Below the pieces are notes generated by a model. It had not been told where the DNA came from. It did not search any database and saw only the letters and a program-made list of their open reading frames with translations. Positions 12,085 through 25,800 of a stretch of DNA of 64,000 nt are shown here, piece after piece. The DNA is taken from assembly GCA_963969395.1 (NCBI GenBank), contig OZ017805.1, forward strand, positions 2,728,001 through 2,792,000, written 5' to 3'. The translations under genes and the position numbers were made by a program. The stretch comes from Pseudoscleropodium purum. Taxonomy: Eukaryota > Streptophyta > Bryopsida > Hypnales > Brachytheciaceae. How positions within the stretch are numbered: position 1 is the first letter of the stretch; every line of letters starts with the position of its first letter.

Positions 12085-13827
12085 ATTGAAACAAAAATTG
12101 CAAAATTGCATACACAATCCAAACTTCCCAAGATCCAATTCCAATTTTATAGTCCCAACTTCCAAACCCTTTCTACATCCTATTATCCCTAATGCACATT
12201 TAGATTATCAGACATCCATAGCCAAGATGCATGGCAACATAAAATCAATGGCTTCTCTAGTACCAAATTCTTAAAGATTCAGAGCCATAGATGTCACAAA
12301 TCCCTAAATCCCATAACTTAGAAGCTTAGTAACCCTATTTAGCAAATGGTTAAATCAATTAAGCTACTTGAATGCTTGAATCATGATGCCTTGAATCCTT
12401 GATTACATTTGAATATTAGATGCCCATAGCCCCATCACCCCCATGGTTGTTACTCTAGTAGTCTAGCACTATAGACTCTATTGCAAACTATAGAGTTATA
12501 GCTTGGTTCTTGAATTTCATAGCCTGGTTATTGATTTTCTGGTGAGTTCCCAACCTCCACATCTCCAAAAATTATTTAATCATTCAATGTATAATTTAAC
12601 ATTCATAATTTTGCATACAATATTTTTTTTCATAGTAAGAGAAATTTCCTAAAGACTCTAAACCCAATCAACTACCCACCAACAAAAAGGCTTCTAAATT
12701 GGTAATTTTCCTATATATTCTAAGGATGGACAACCAAAATGCCAAGATTTACTACATGGCCCATTTCCGAAATTACTCTGTTTTCGTTACCTCATCCTAA
12801 ACATTTGAAGGTCATTTGGAAAGCTTCAAATTTTTTTGGCTAGGTCGTAACTGACATTCTGGCTAGTCTTAAAACTGTATGGATAGATAGATGGAAGTTT
12901 CAGTACACGATTATACGATCATAGGCTCCGTCGTTTAGGGGTTAATCTGTTCGACTTTTTTGTTCGCAATGGGGTGGTCTATTTGTTTTTTGAGACGGCA
13001 CAGATGATGTTGGACATTTCATATCAATTACGAAGAAGAGCGTGACTTCCACCGCCATCTTCGTCTCGATTCGTTGGTGTCGTTTATGAAGTTGTCTTGA
13101 GCTTATTCAACTCCATTGGTTATTTGCCTGTCCTATCTTTCCTGACTGGAGGCAAGGTTCTGTGAAGGTCTGCGTGGGATTCGGGGGAGTTGCGGAGCTC
13201 GCTGATTCGTTGGAGTCCGGTTTCTTTCTGAATTTGGCGGAGTTCTTGAGCAATCTTGGGAGTTTGTTACGATGTATCCTTTGCTAGTGGAAGAGATTAT
13301 TGAACGCAATGTTGCTCTATAGGGGAAAGAAAGTAATCTTGACAGGGATTGGGTTTCGAAGAGGAGAGCGGAGGATTACAGTTTGCTGCTTGGTTGGATA
13401 TCTTATGTGTGTATGGAGGATTGGGCAACTGCGGTTTTGCACTACTTGAGTCCGTCATTCCTGGCCGAGGTTTCTGAAGCTTCCATTTTCAACGTTTATT
13501 GCTGATGAACTGGGAATTGATTGTAGATATGGGCGGTTTTTATCCTCGAGGAAGGTACGTGCCTGGTATTGAAATGCTGGCGATTTTCATTGAACTTTCC
13601 ATCGGTTTTGGATGGTGCTTGAGTCCATGGAATTGAAGTATGTGTGCGTGGAATTTTTTTCAAAATGTGGAACCCTAGGGAGGGCTTTGCATCAGTATCC
13701 GCCTCAACTTGTGCATGTCGATTGACTTGGCAACGTAAAACGTGAGAGGTTACGAGCATGCGAAATAAGGAATGTCTTCGTCCGGGAAATTCTTTTGAAC
13801 CTTTCGGAGGGTTTTGACTGTGACATC
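12085..13827 (+). promoter_or_regulatory. 5' flank and probable 5' leader of SCC2
   Basis: This spacer lies between the CACTA end and the SCC2 start codon. From about 12.9 kb the base composition becomes richer in G and C and loses transposon character, as expected for a promoter and leader. The last in-frame stop upstream of the SCC2 start is at 13723-13725, and there is no in-frame ATG between it and 13828. I cannot place a transcription start, and a leader intron cannot be excluded. Confidence 0.45.
13772..13798 (+). other. Short upstream ORF in the SCC2 leader
   Basis: ATG at 13772 opens an eight-residue frame (MSSSGKFF) closed by TGA at 13796-13798, 29 bases before the proposed SCC2 start and in a different frame. 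If the transcript starts upstream, ribosomes would meet it first, so it could lower SCC2 translation. Many plant SCC2 proteins have a Ser/Gly-rich start, so this could alternatively be a remnant or alternative start; nothing here decides it. Confidence 0.35.
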
Positions 13828-16800
13828 ATGAATAACTACAGGCTTACGAACACTACGTATACGGAGGTAGCGGCGAGGTTGCCTCTGGTCACGCTTCCGG
13901 TTAGTTTTGGCTCGAGTAGTCTAGAGCTCTCTCTGTTGAACGACAATGAAGTTTCCTCTAGGTTAGTGGGCAGGAGTGAAGCAGTCATCAACTCCCAAGC
14001 TGGCAAAATCGTTGAGCTTCTCAGAGCAACTGACATCAATTATTTGTAAGTTCCTCACACTTTTCAACCCGTAGTTTATTCTTGTCATTTATTGCTTGAG
14101 TATCAAGCACTCTCTAAGTTTTCAAGAGTAAATCTACTCTTCTAAACAGTTAAAGGGAGACTAGACGGATGTAGTCGACACTGAGAGGGTCTTTTAGTGG
14201 CCGAGCATCTAGTGTGTCTCTAATCGTGTCCCTGCTTGAAAAAAATTGCGGTAGCGATGTAAAGCATGGCGTGTGACGCTGAATGAACTTCAATCACTGT
14301 TGAGTTTCAGGTGCCTCTTCAAGGAGGTCTCTTTCTTGTAATGCCAGAATTTTAGGTAGAAGTTCGAGAGCGTGCTGTTATTATCCTCTATTTACGAAAG
14401 TTTCAATTTAAATTGCGGTCTGTCAGGAGCTCAATTAATCAAAATTGATTCTAGGGAGCCAAATATGGTTTGGGTGGACTACGAATTGACGGTACTGTAG
14501 ATCAGATAGTTCGGTGCTCTTCTAGCATGTGTACTTGAAGTCACTCTCAGGCACCTTAATATCTAATGCTGAGGCTCGGAAGTTGTACGACACTCTTGTT
14601 TGGGCAGATGCGGTTCTTCAGAGGAAGAATCTTAATTTGGAATATCAGCGGTGCTCATATTCGCTGTATTTCTTAGTCTTCTGATCTGAGAGCCATCGTG
14701 GCTTGCTCTTCTCAGTTCTTCCCAGAAGTCGGCTAATCATTTGCGTGGCACATTTGTTTGAGAGGGAATTTCGTGCCTAAACCAGAGAACAACAGTTTTC
14801 GCTCAGTAGACGGCTTTCTTCCTTTTGGATACTGGTGGATTTCATGTGCGTTGCCTGTGACACATAAAATTTTCATACCAAAGCATTTAGAGATCGTTGT
14901 TGGGCATGTTTTGGATATTAGCATGCTATCAACGTGTCGGCGAAATGAGTGTGTGTGTGCAAGTCATCACTGCTATCTGATTGGAATTTAGGTGATTAAT
15001 TATGTTGGACTTTGAAACTTTCAGGTTCTCCTCTTTGGAGCTCGACATCCTTGTATTTGAAGTGTTCCCTGAGCCATTTTGTTCTCCGCTGGAACGTTGG
15101 CCAACTCAGGAATTTCATATTTCCCTCTTTGTTGATTGCATTTAGGTCCCTCCAGGAGACGAAAGACGGTGATTGCCAAATGTCAGTGGAGCGTGGCAGT
15201 CTCATGGCTGCTGTTCTTCTGCACGATTCGGATGCATTCTCTTACACTCTCCTGGGTAATTTCAAGCTGTAACTCATTTAGTACGATTTTGTTGTTGAAG
15301 ATTTTCCACCTCATTTATTTACCTGGCTTTTAGATCTTACGTTAAATTATTTCTTGGATTCTGTGTTTGCCTAGACTCGTAAACATGGATAATGGGTTTG
15401 ACTATTTTTCAATTTTGTAGTCATTCTTTGTTTTTTACTAGCCTCTTATATATATTGTTCTGCAGGACCTCATAAACGTGGAGCATGGCGGATTCCTACT
15501 CTTGAAAGGCGCCAGTCTCAGGCAGGTGCTCTGGATTATGTGGTTCCAAACAGTCTGAAAGGGCCTCATCAATTATCTGAAGGTCCTTGTATGTCAAATA
15601 CGGTGCGAATGTTGGGGTCTCATTTAAATTTTCTTTATTCCGAACTGAAGTTCTTATTTTGATTTTCGTGAAAGGGTTTGAAGATGTAGGCATATTTTAT
15701 TTTATTTTTCTGCTTGTAGAATTCACCATCTCCCGCAAGAGCAACCATGGTCAAAAGGAAAGAGGCTCCTGAATCGAAGATTGAGAGACATCAATGTAAA
15801 ACATCGGCCACTGGGTTGCTGAATCCGGGAAATAGCAATCAGGGTATTGCTTTTGTACCTATCTTTGGCTTACGTCACATTCAATACTTGAAATCCCTGA
15901 TTTTTCATCTGTGTTTTGTAGGCTTTGGTTTTGTGTTTGATTAAACAGGTGAACGTGGAAATCAAGTGCATTGTATTTCATGTACTTTTATGTCGGGTTA
16001 GATTTGGTTGTTCCTTTCTTGTTCTACATGCTCCTGTGTATTGTATAGTTTGGCTGTTCAGATCTTTACAGTACCATGTGGACCTTTTGCAGAATCCCTT
16101 GTCAATGAACTCTGTGAGCTGCTCGATGAGATTTTCGCAAGAACAGAGGCTTTTGGTGACGACGAAGGTGTTGATGGCACTTCATTATCACTTGCTGAAA
16201 TTAGGTCCATTGGGGAATTCGTTGTAAAGTTACGCTCAAAGAACATCATTCAAAATCTTCCTGTAGGTTACCTCTTACGGCTTCTTAGTTTGCTTGATCA
16301 ACATGTTCAGCGCGCTGACGGAAGGGAGGTGAATGAGGATGATGATGTAAGTGGTATCCCATTATTGCACTGGTCTTGCATATTTTTTATCGATTTCAGT
16401 TGCAAGATCGTGAGCCACTCAGTCGTAATGCTGTTGGCTTCCCTTTTCCTGTTCTTTTAGTGCTACTTTGGATGTGCGAGTCTAGTTTAAACGATTGAGA
16501 CCTTTTTAACTTTGTTCTGTACCTGCTCCAAGGCAGGATTTTGGTTCACTGCTTGTCAAGCTTCTGTGCGTATGTGGCCCTTTGAACCCGTTGTTTATAC
16601 CGTACGGTGTGTGCTTTCTTTTGTGTGGTTCGCAGGGAGAGAGTATGAATTTTGAATTTGTAATGTCCGGGTTGGAGTCGGTTCAAATATCACTGACTAT
16701 CATGACGGGTTCAAGCATGGCGAAGCAGATTTACAAAGAAGAGGTGCACTCAAGTTACTCAGCTTGAAATGTTTCGTTTACTGACCGAACTGTTGCAGAA

Positions 16801-19800
16801 GGGATTGATCGTTGCATTGCTTGTTTGCATCAGTCAACTGCTGCTGTCATAATTTTTAATTTTGTTTGAGTTCCTAGGTATGGAAGCTATTTGATTCTGG
16901 AGTAAGGGAATTCAAGTATGTATCTTTAAGTCTCCCTCCATTAAATTTATGTGTAACTATGTAACAATTCCGTCACAGAATATTAATGCCGTTTTTGATA
17001 TTGACTACTCGAGCCCGTGCATCTAATCTAGTTTCGACATTGCTTGTTTTTCCCATCTTTGTCGACCAGTTTAAGCAAAGTGCTCCCTTCATTTGGTCCG
17101 AAGTTTATTTAATTTTATCTTAACAAGACTCTTCTTATAAACGCCCTCTTGTACTTGACCTCAGATTATTGAAAGGATATTCGACTTTGCAAGGTTTCAA
17201 ATTGTGCATAGTGTGTTTATAGCATATGATTCTGGTTACCGCCAGATCCACAAGGGTTCTGCAGGGGCTGGAGATGAAGGTAACACCTATTTCATTCGTG
17301 AGAGTATTTTGCCCGTAATATGATTATACAGGGTCCTCAACTTCTTAACTGGGTTGACATTTTTTATCCTCAATCTGGCATTCATGTCTTGTTGAATACC
17401 TGATTTTGGTGCTCCTATTTCGTAGTACGCTCACGTTCGAAATCGTTTTGTCTTTTTGTAGGAGAGGATGCTGAATATCTTCAGGCCTCCGAGAATGGAA
17501 GCAGCTCTGCCAAAAGAAGCCGAAAGAAGAGCAAGGCACCTGGCAGGATTAGAAAGATTGCTCCAAGCAAGTATGGGCTGCCTCTATTCTATCTGTTGTC
17601 GTTGTCCTTTAAATTTCTTAGAACTGCCTCTTCAGTTAGTGGTGTTTGAAGTTTTTAAGGTCTGCAAAGTTCTATGGTATTTCACAGAACACACTACGTA
17701 TTATGAGTTCATGAGTGTTTGGTAAAAATTATCATGGGCCAATGTAATTTTGAACAGTCCATTTGATTGGTGAACAATGCAAAGACCCTGTTTTGAAAGC
17801 CACTTGCCGTATCGAAAGTGTGAAATCAATTTTTGCCTTCGTAAATACTATAACATACTCCCTCCGTCCCGAAATGATTGTCCACAATTTTGTTAGTATT
17901 TTCTTGAGCCAGTTTCATTGATCATATTGTGAAAAACATAATAAAGAGAGGTTCGAAATTTTATATCACTAGAATCAATGAATAACATTGCATGTGTTCA
18001 TTGCAACCTAAATGAAATTAGCCACAAGGAAGTTTTTTTTTTACCTACTCAAAACAACCTTAAAAAAACATGACATCCGAAGTGGACAATCATTTCGGGA
18101 CAGAGGGAGTAATATTTGGTGTCTTCTGTACAATTTGCCTGAGGATGGGATTATCTTTTGTTCTCAATTATATTCGGAAAACATAAGCTGATATGATATA
18201 TATTCACAGGTACATCTTAATAATATAGGGATGAGCAATGTGTACTTAGAAATATGTCTATTCTTTCAACTGCTTTGGGACATTTTTTAGTAAGTCAATG
18301 CCTCATTCCGGTGTTGAACTAAGTTACTGTGTATTCCAGTGGAGTTATTTTGGCATTTATGGTAAATGTACATGGTTTTTCAACACTTAGTCCATACATT
18401 GCGTGCTGTCTCTGGTTTTTGAATCCTATCTTCGAAATAGTGGTTTCTGTTCCCTGGTATTTTCAGGAACACTATTGTTGCCGAGAAAATGAGTTGTTCA
18501 GTTTTCATACGTTGAGTCGCCCAGAGTTCTTACTTTTATATTAATTCTCTTTGGTCTAATTATGATTTTCTTGTTTATAGGTGTAAGTAGATCTTGTAAG
18601 GCTTTAAGTTGAAGGGTTTTAGAGACTGACAAATTGTTCCTTGGAATCTTTTGAGCAGGCAGTCCGGCGCTGTTTCAAGCGTGTTGCACAAGCTGTGCAG
18701 TATTTTATCACTTTTGAAGGAGCTTTTACCTATTTTGAAACTTCTAGACAGTTGTGTTCTGCAGCTTATGAAAACAATGCTGGAAACTTTTGGCGTCGAC
18801 AATATCCAGTTGTTGCAGCTGAAGGCTATCGGTGTAGTTTGTGCGGTACGTATCAACAGCTCTGTACCTTCTGACTTGTGTTCAGTGTTGCTTCTCTAGT
18901 ATAAGGTAGTTATCGGTTCTATATATAATTTTACATTGTTCAAATGTGTACATTATCTGCTTGTAAATTACGTCCGTACCTAACAAGTTACTTCTGGATG
19001 ATGCATGTATAATAGTATCCAGTGACCACGTATCGAAATGAATTTATCTCCTAAAATTTTAGTTTAAAAAAAGTTTTTTCTGCGCAGATATCAGAGGTTT
19101 ATCCACAGCATCGTAAATTGATTATTGAGGAATTTGTGACGGTACTGTGGAAGCTACCTTTGGCAAAACGAAGTTCACGGTCTTACCATTTAGCAGATGA
19201 AGAGCCAAAGCAAATACAGATATTCACAGCCCTTATATTGCAGTTGGTACAATGTAGTGTCACCCTCACTGGGATTGGGGCCGTGAGTAGTTCTGAGGTA
19301 GAACGCAATGATGAAAATGGTGACACCAATCTTCAGAAGGTTTTTGAGCCTGCTATGGAGGTTACAAGCCACTTCTGGCAAAATGTTTTCCAGCGCTGGG
19401 CTGCTCCGAAGACTCCTGACGGGGCAGATGTGAAGGGTATAGTGGACAACTTGCTTGTGGATTTGCTGACAACACTCAATGTCCCAGAATTTCCTGCAGC
19501 TAGCCTTCTTCTTCAGGTATAATATGATCCTTTACTTTTCAAGTCTATTTTTGTTGGCTACTGTATGTATTCTGAACAGACATGCCGCAAGGATTTTCTT
19601 CAGCCCGGTGGTGGGCAGGTAATATGGATTCTATTTTGAGATGTTTTCCATTTATTAAGTTCGCATTCCTTGCTTTAGTCACTGTTCTTGTTCTTTCATA
19701 ACTGATACCATCTCATGTCCGCTTAACACATGTTCAGGAAAGTTCATTTTTTAACTTGTCGTCTGCAGGTTTTCTGTGTACTTCTATTTGGTAATGCTGG

Positions 19801-22800
19801 CATTAGATCAAAAGATGCTGTTTTGCGGGGCACGTCAGTTGACCTTCTTGGCCAGGTGGCAGCTCGGCTGAAAGAGGATGCTGTTATTTGTAGCAAGGAC
19901 AACTTGTGGATTTTGCAAGAACTTCAGAGCAAGTACAATGATGTTAATTCCGATGATGAGGCCTCGTTAGCCCGGAATTGTGCAGTGTGCAGCGAAGGGA
20001 AGATTTCAAGCCTCATGCTGTCCTGCAATGGGTGTAATCGGTGGTTCCACGGGGATTGTATTGGAATTTCGAAGCATGATAAAGTTGATCGAGGTTGGCT
20101 TTGTCACTGCTGTCTGTGTAGGAATCAGATAGAGTTTCTTTATCCTGACAATAAAGGTCAGACAAACGGAACCAAGTCTTTCTCGGAATGCAAATTTGCA
20201 GAGAGCGTAGGAATGATGAAGAGAGGAGTACTTGTTGTGCAGCAAATTCTACTAAACTACCTTCAAGAGTTGGCTGTCTCTGATGGCACAGCAGCTTCTG
20301 CTCGCAGGTACGACACCTTGCGCTATCTCAGACCAGTACAGCGTCTCCTAGGGAGCATTTTGTACGTCGTATCATGGTTTCATGGTTTCAGGCTTGAGGG
20401 TTCAACATCAAATGTATGAAGTTAGCCAATAAGTTTAAGTTTAGTTTAGTTTCAGTTTTAGTGTTTCTTTTGCGTGATTTGCATTTCCTTGATTCTAGTA
20501 CAATGGGAATGGCCTTGGCAAGCAGGGATACATCAATTTGTTTCAAATTATTTTTCTCAGAGACTACTGAAATTTTGAAAATATAAAAATTTCGGATTTC
20601 TACTCCGTTTGCTCCACAGTGTATTCCATACTACGATTGTGACTGATACAAGAACACGCTTTATTAGAAATAGTTACTGAGCTGCCAACCTGTCTAACCT
20701 TCTGACTTATCAGGGCTTTCATGGCTTTGTTTACTTCATATTTGTCAGATTTACTGTCGATTTAGGCCTACTTCATTGACACAGAGATTGTAGCACAGCT
20801 GCTTCACGGTACATGTCTCAAGGAGCAGTCCACTCTTGATAGATTGATGTGTAGTTGAACTGAGTGGGTTTTGTTTCCAGATTTTATTTGTGCCAGTGGC
20901 TACGAGACGAGGTGCAAACCATATATACCATCCAATTTTATCAAAATCGTTGGAGTTCAGAGTCACCTCTTCAGGACTTTGGCGTTGGACCTTTTCTTCT
21001 ATCTCGTGATGCGTCGCTTCGGATTTCTAGGGCTTTGGGTCAACAGAGACCACTTGCAAGAGGGCTTGACAAGATACTGGAGAGATTATTAGTGAGTGAC
21101 CTAATTCACCTGTTGTAGTTGAGATTGAATCTGAGGTCAGCATGTTCAGAGTGAGTACTGGTTTAGGGTTTTGGTTCACGGTTCTGTTTTTCATTCAGTA
21201 CACGCAATTGCAAGGAGTGTTGGATTTGGTGCCCGTTGCTTTTAATCGTTTATTTGATTGCAAGACTGTGTCTTCCTTTACCCCTGCAGGTCAGCCTGAC
21301 AGATAATTCACCCACTCCTAGAGCAAAAGCATTGCGAGCGGTATGGTATTTAGTGTTTCTCTTGGTTCTTTGTGTTTGAAGTATATATACTCTTTGCAAT
21401 CTTCCTCGTTATTCGTGTGGAAAGCTGAATTATGTACGTTGAACAACTACTATTTTCGTGTATCTAACTGATTCTCACACCATGTGATCTTCACTCCGCT
21501 TGCAAATATCATTCAGGTCAGTGCAATTGTAGAAGTGGATCCCAATGTTTTGGGTGACGAGCGAGTGCAGAGGGCAGTAGAAGGCCGATTTCTTGATTCT
21601 GCCATCTCTGTTCGAGAAGCGGCCATGGAGCTTGTCGGAAGGCACATTGTCAGTCGGCCTGATTTTTCTTTGAAGGTTTGGTTCGTGTTCCTATGTCTAG
21701 TTTCTTTTATTCTGTTTCTGAATCTTTGCTCGACTTTTTATCCTCCTCAGTAAGAACAATCTCAGCGTTTCATCCTATTTTCCCTCCTGGCAGAAGATTC
21801 TATTAGTAGAGTACAGCTGTAAAGATCTTAAGTGTTGGCATTGAAAAGCAAGGTTCTTTTCCTAGTAGTCTGATGGTAGCAAAGCCGGTCTTCTTGGTCC
21901 TTTGTTCTTATCTTGTGATGGTAATGTCTTCGTGGTACTGGAGCTTGCAGTACTTTGAAAAAATCGCCGAGCGCATAATGGATACCGGTGTAAGTGTTCG
22001 AAAACGTGTTATCAAGATCATTAGGGATGTTTGTTTGTCCAACGCTGGATTTTCCAAGACTACAGATGGTTGTCTGCGCATCATCTCCAGGATCAATGAT
22101 GAAGAAACTAGTATTCAGGTTGTTGCTTCTAACTAGTTGCACATTTTTTTCCTACCTGTTTACGTGAGTCTGCCTGCACTCGTAGTTGTCATTGTCATTG
22201 CCATGATGTTTCATCGTTGGACCTGCGTGTTGTGATTAGCGCTACACTTCTCAGCTTTCAATATTAATATTCCTTTCTGCAGGATCTTGTGGGGAAGACC
22301 TTTTTTGAACTGTGGTTTGAAGAACCGACAGTTCATTATACCCATTACTTGGGTGATGAAATTGCAGTTCCTTTAGAGATCGCAGAAAGGGCGCAACAAC
22401 TGGTTGATGTGCTTAGAAATCTTTCAAGCCACCAAGCCATGGTTACCATCATAAAGCGCAGTCTATCCTTGGACTTCTGTTCTCAAAATGTAAAAAATTC
22501 AGCAACAATTATGGTGACTCAAGCTGCTGTTAGACTTCGTTGTGAGTTGATGTGCAAGTGCTTGCTGGAGAGTGTGCTTAAGGTAATTTTGGTGTTCATT
22601 TCAATTTTAAGTTCGTGAAAAAGTGGATCTGGAGAGTGTACTTTCGTGTTTTCTTTTGCTACTAAAGTCAGTACCCGAAGCACTTTATGTCTGGTATTTT
22701 CTTAGCATTCATTCACTACGGTTTATCTCACATGTATATGCCCGCAGGTAGAAGAAACAGCTACGAATGATTCAGATATTCGAGCTTTACCTTATGTCCT

Positions 22801-25800
22801 GGCAATACATGCGTTCTGCACTGTTGACCCTACATTGTGCGCTCCACCATCAGATCCATCTCGCTTTGCCGTGACTCTCCAGCCTTATCTGAAAACCCAA
22901 GTGTGTTAACTGCTCTCACTTCTTCTAGAACTGATGCGCCGAATGATTGAGGGTGTTAACCAATTTAATTTGTTTCTTCATTCTCGGAGAACTTATCGGA
23001 GTTATGTAGTGATTTACGTAGTGAGTCCCATGATGCATTGCTTTAGGGTGGTATTGTCACGCACAGAGCTGACTGACACAGTTTGCATGCCATAATGTGG
23101 AAAGTTGGGAATCCGAAATCATAAGCACAGAGATTCAAAACACAGCATTCTTTGAACACCAGTTGTAGATTGGTCTGGACTAAGCAAACAAAAATGAATA
23201 CCTCTCGGTCATTCATGGTTTTGATGTTCTCTTTGTTTTGAAATGGTGCGATAATACCCGGGTTTAAGGTTCTGAAGTTCAGTTTTATGCTGGCAAACGT
23301 GACCAGGTTTTAAGCCGAGATGCAGCGCAATTGGTACAGAGTATTATCTTCGTGATTGACACTGTTCTTCCTTTGTTACGGAGACCGCCTCAGAGCTTTG
23401 TGGAGGAGCTTGAACATGATCTGCGCCATCTAATTGCCTCGTGCACTTTTCTGACAGTCGTTCACGCATGCATAAAGTAAATTCCGGTTATCTCATGTTA
23501 TATGTACCTCATAGGTTTTAAAGTCCAGATATTTTACCAATAAGAATTTGTCCTTGCGACTGGTCTTGTCTTGTGGAGATCGTGCAGGGTTTGCATGTAA
23601 TGGATCAATGTCTTTTGAAGTTTTGTTTCATACAGAATTGAAGTTGTTGGAAATCAATATTGTCATTCTGCAATCTCTGTGTGTGGCATTTATCAGGAGC
23701 CTGTGTTCTTTGAGCAAGATAGCCTCGAAACGAGTTGCTTCTTTTGAGTTCCTTGTCCGCCAGTTCTTTAGACTTCTTGATGACTGCCAGAAACGGGAGT
23801 CCTTTGCTGCTGAGAAATCTGTAAGTAATTGATTTTTTCTCGGAAGAACATTCTTGAAATCGTTTTAGACTATTAGCATTTAGAATGCGATTCTAGGAAC
23901 GACTTTTACGTGAAGTCTATTTTATGTTTGTGCAGAACATCTTGCGATGCTTGTTTTGTTTGGGTTCGTTTGCTCGATTTGGAGCCGAAGCTTTAGAGGC
24001 TTTTGACGATGAAGATATCAACATGAACCAGTTCCTGGAGTTGTACAAATATTTCCTCGGACAGGATGATTTTGATATTAAAGTTCGGGCGCTGCAGGTG
24101 GGAAATATCTTTCATTTCTTCTGAACTGTCTTTCTGTATTCTGCATGGGTGTACGCTGCATATGGGAGAAAAATTACGTGGAATAGACTATGTTACGGAG
24201 AAAAGACTGTCAGTTTTGGTTATACACTGAGTTAAGAGGTCATCTAGTTGTCTTGATTGCTAATTCAGTATATCATCAGAGAATTTTGTTGTTTATATCT
24301 GAGATGAAGTGGCATCATTAGCTGACTTATCATTGATATCTGAAGAGGATTGTTTACTACTTCGGCGTCCATATTTGGTTACTTTATTTATATTAAAAGG
24401 AATTATCGTTCGTGTGGTGCACTGTAGGCTTTGGGTTTCATATTTATTGCAAGGCCTGAGTTTATGATGGTCAAGAACATGGACAAAATTCTGGAAACCA
24501 CGCTCAATGCCGCTGCTGATTCTCGCATCAAGGTGGGACTTCCGGGCAGCATAGCGTTGGACTGGATTTTCATATTTTGTGTAGCAATCTACGTTTGACG
24601 AGTTGTATACTCTTACTTTTTGAACCGTTTCATACCAGTTTTGAGCTTTATTGTATGTGTTTTGGTAGATTTGTGCTGCTTACGTTAATTCAACTTAAAT
24701 GACTTCAATTTTGCAGATACAAATGCTTCGAAATTTCAGCGATTATCTTATTGATGTGGAAGAAAAAATGGGGGAGACAGACGGTGGGAATGAAAAGTCA
24801 CTTGGCGACTGTGCCGTCCCAGTAGCTGCTGGTGCTGGGGACAGCAATATTTGTGGTGGCATTATCCAGTTGCATTGGGATTTAATCCTGGAGAGATGTT
24901 TGGATCTCAACGAGGATGTTCGCCAAACTGGGTTGAAGGTCTGTCATCTGTCATTTAGAGCTTCAATGTGATAGAAATGGGTTTGGCCTTCATTTTGAAG
25001 TGACGTTTTTAAGCTTTCCACACCCTTGCTATCTCATGTGCACAAGAAACTGTAGTTCATTGAGTTCATTTGTAGTTCATTTAGTGTTAGGCATAAAAAT
25101 TTAAAAAAAAATTATATTTACCTTTCCACGGGATTATGACAGGAGCTTCATGTGCGTGCCCAATGTTTATCCTGTGCAGAGATTTAGGCGTCATGTAGTC
25201 CTTTGACAAATATGATTTAATGGAAGAACCTGTAGTCATTAATTTGGTAATGAAGTGAAGTACTGAGTTTGTTTTGTCCTCTAAAATTTTGTTGTATCAG
25301 GTGGTGGAGATAGTCTTGCGACAAGGTTTGGTGCATCCAATGACTTGTGTTCCTGAGCTCATTGCATTGGAAGTCGATCAGGTGGAAGTAAACTGGAAAC
25401 TTGCCCATCGACTGTTACTACTCATGAATGAAAAGTATGTTTTTCTTTATTATCTTCAAAGATGATATTTTACTGCCAGTTATGATGTGGTAGCATCTTG
25501 TCACCATCATTTTCAAATCCATCCGTTTTTGTGCGTCTTTGTAGGTTTGTCTACTATTTATACTAATCTCAGATATTGGTATCGCAGGTACCCCTCATTC
25601 TTCGAGAGTCGTCTCGGTGATGGTCTCCTATTGTCATTCGCTTTCATTCAATCTGGAGCAGCAAGTTGTGTGCAAAGGACTTCTCCAATGAAGGTCGCAG
25701 CAACCAAACCCAATGATCGAAGCAGCCCAGCATCTTTTGCGAAGCTGGGCATCTCACGAATTTACAAACTTATAAGAACCTCTCGAAATTCTCGAAACAA

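Noticed and set aside
15025..15145. Extended open frame upstream of SCC2 exon 2 (...[16 protein letters not shown]...)
   Set aside because: It is not in the frame of exon 2 and has no good donor. Joining exon 1 to 15146 gives a phase-consistent product resembling plant SCC2 N-termini.
16878..16915. Possible SCC2 exon encoding [12 protein letters not shown] with acceptor and donor-like sites
   Set aside because: Exon 6 ends YKEE in phase 0 and joins directly to IIERIF at 17165, which matches plant SCC2. Including this 38-nt segment would break the frame.
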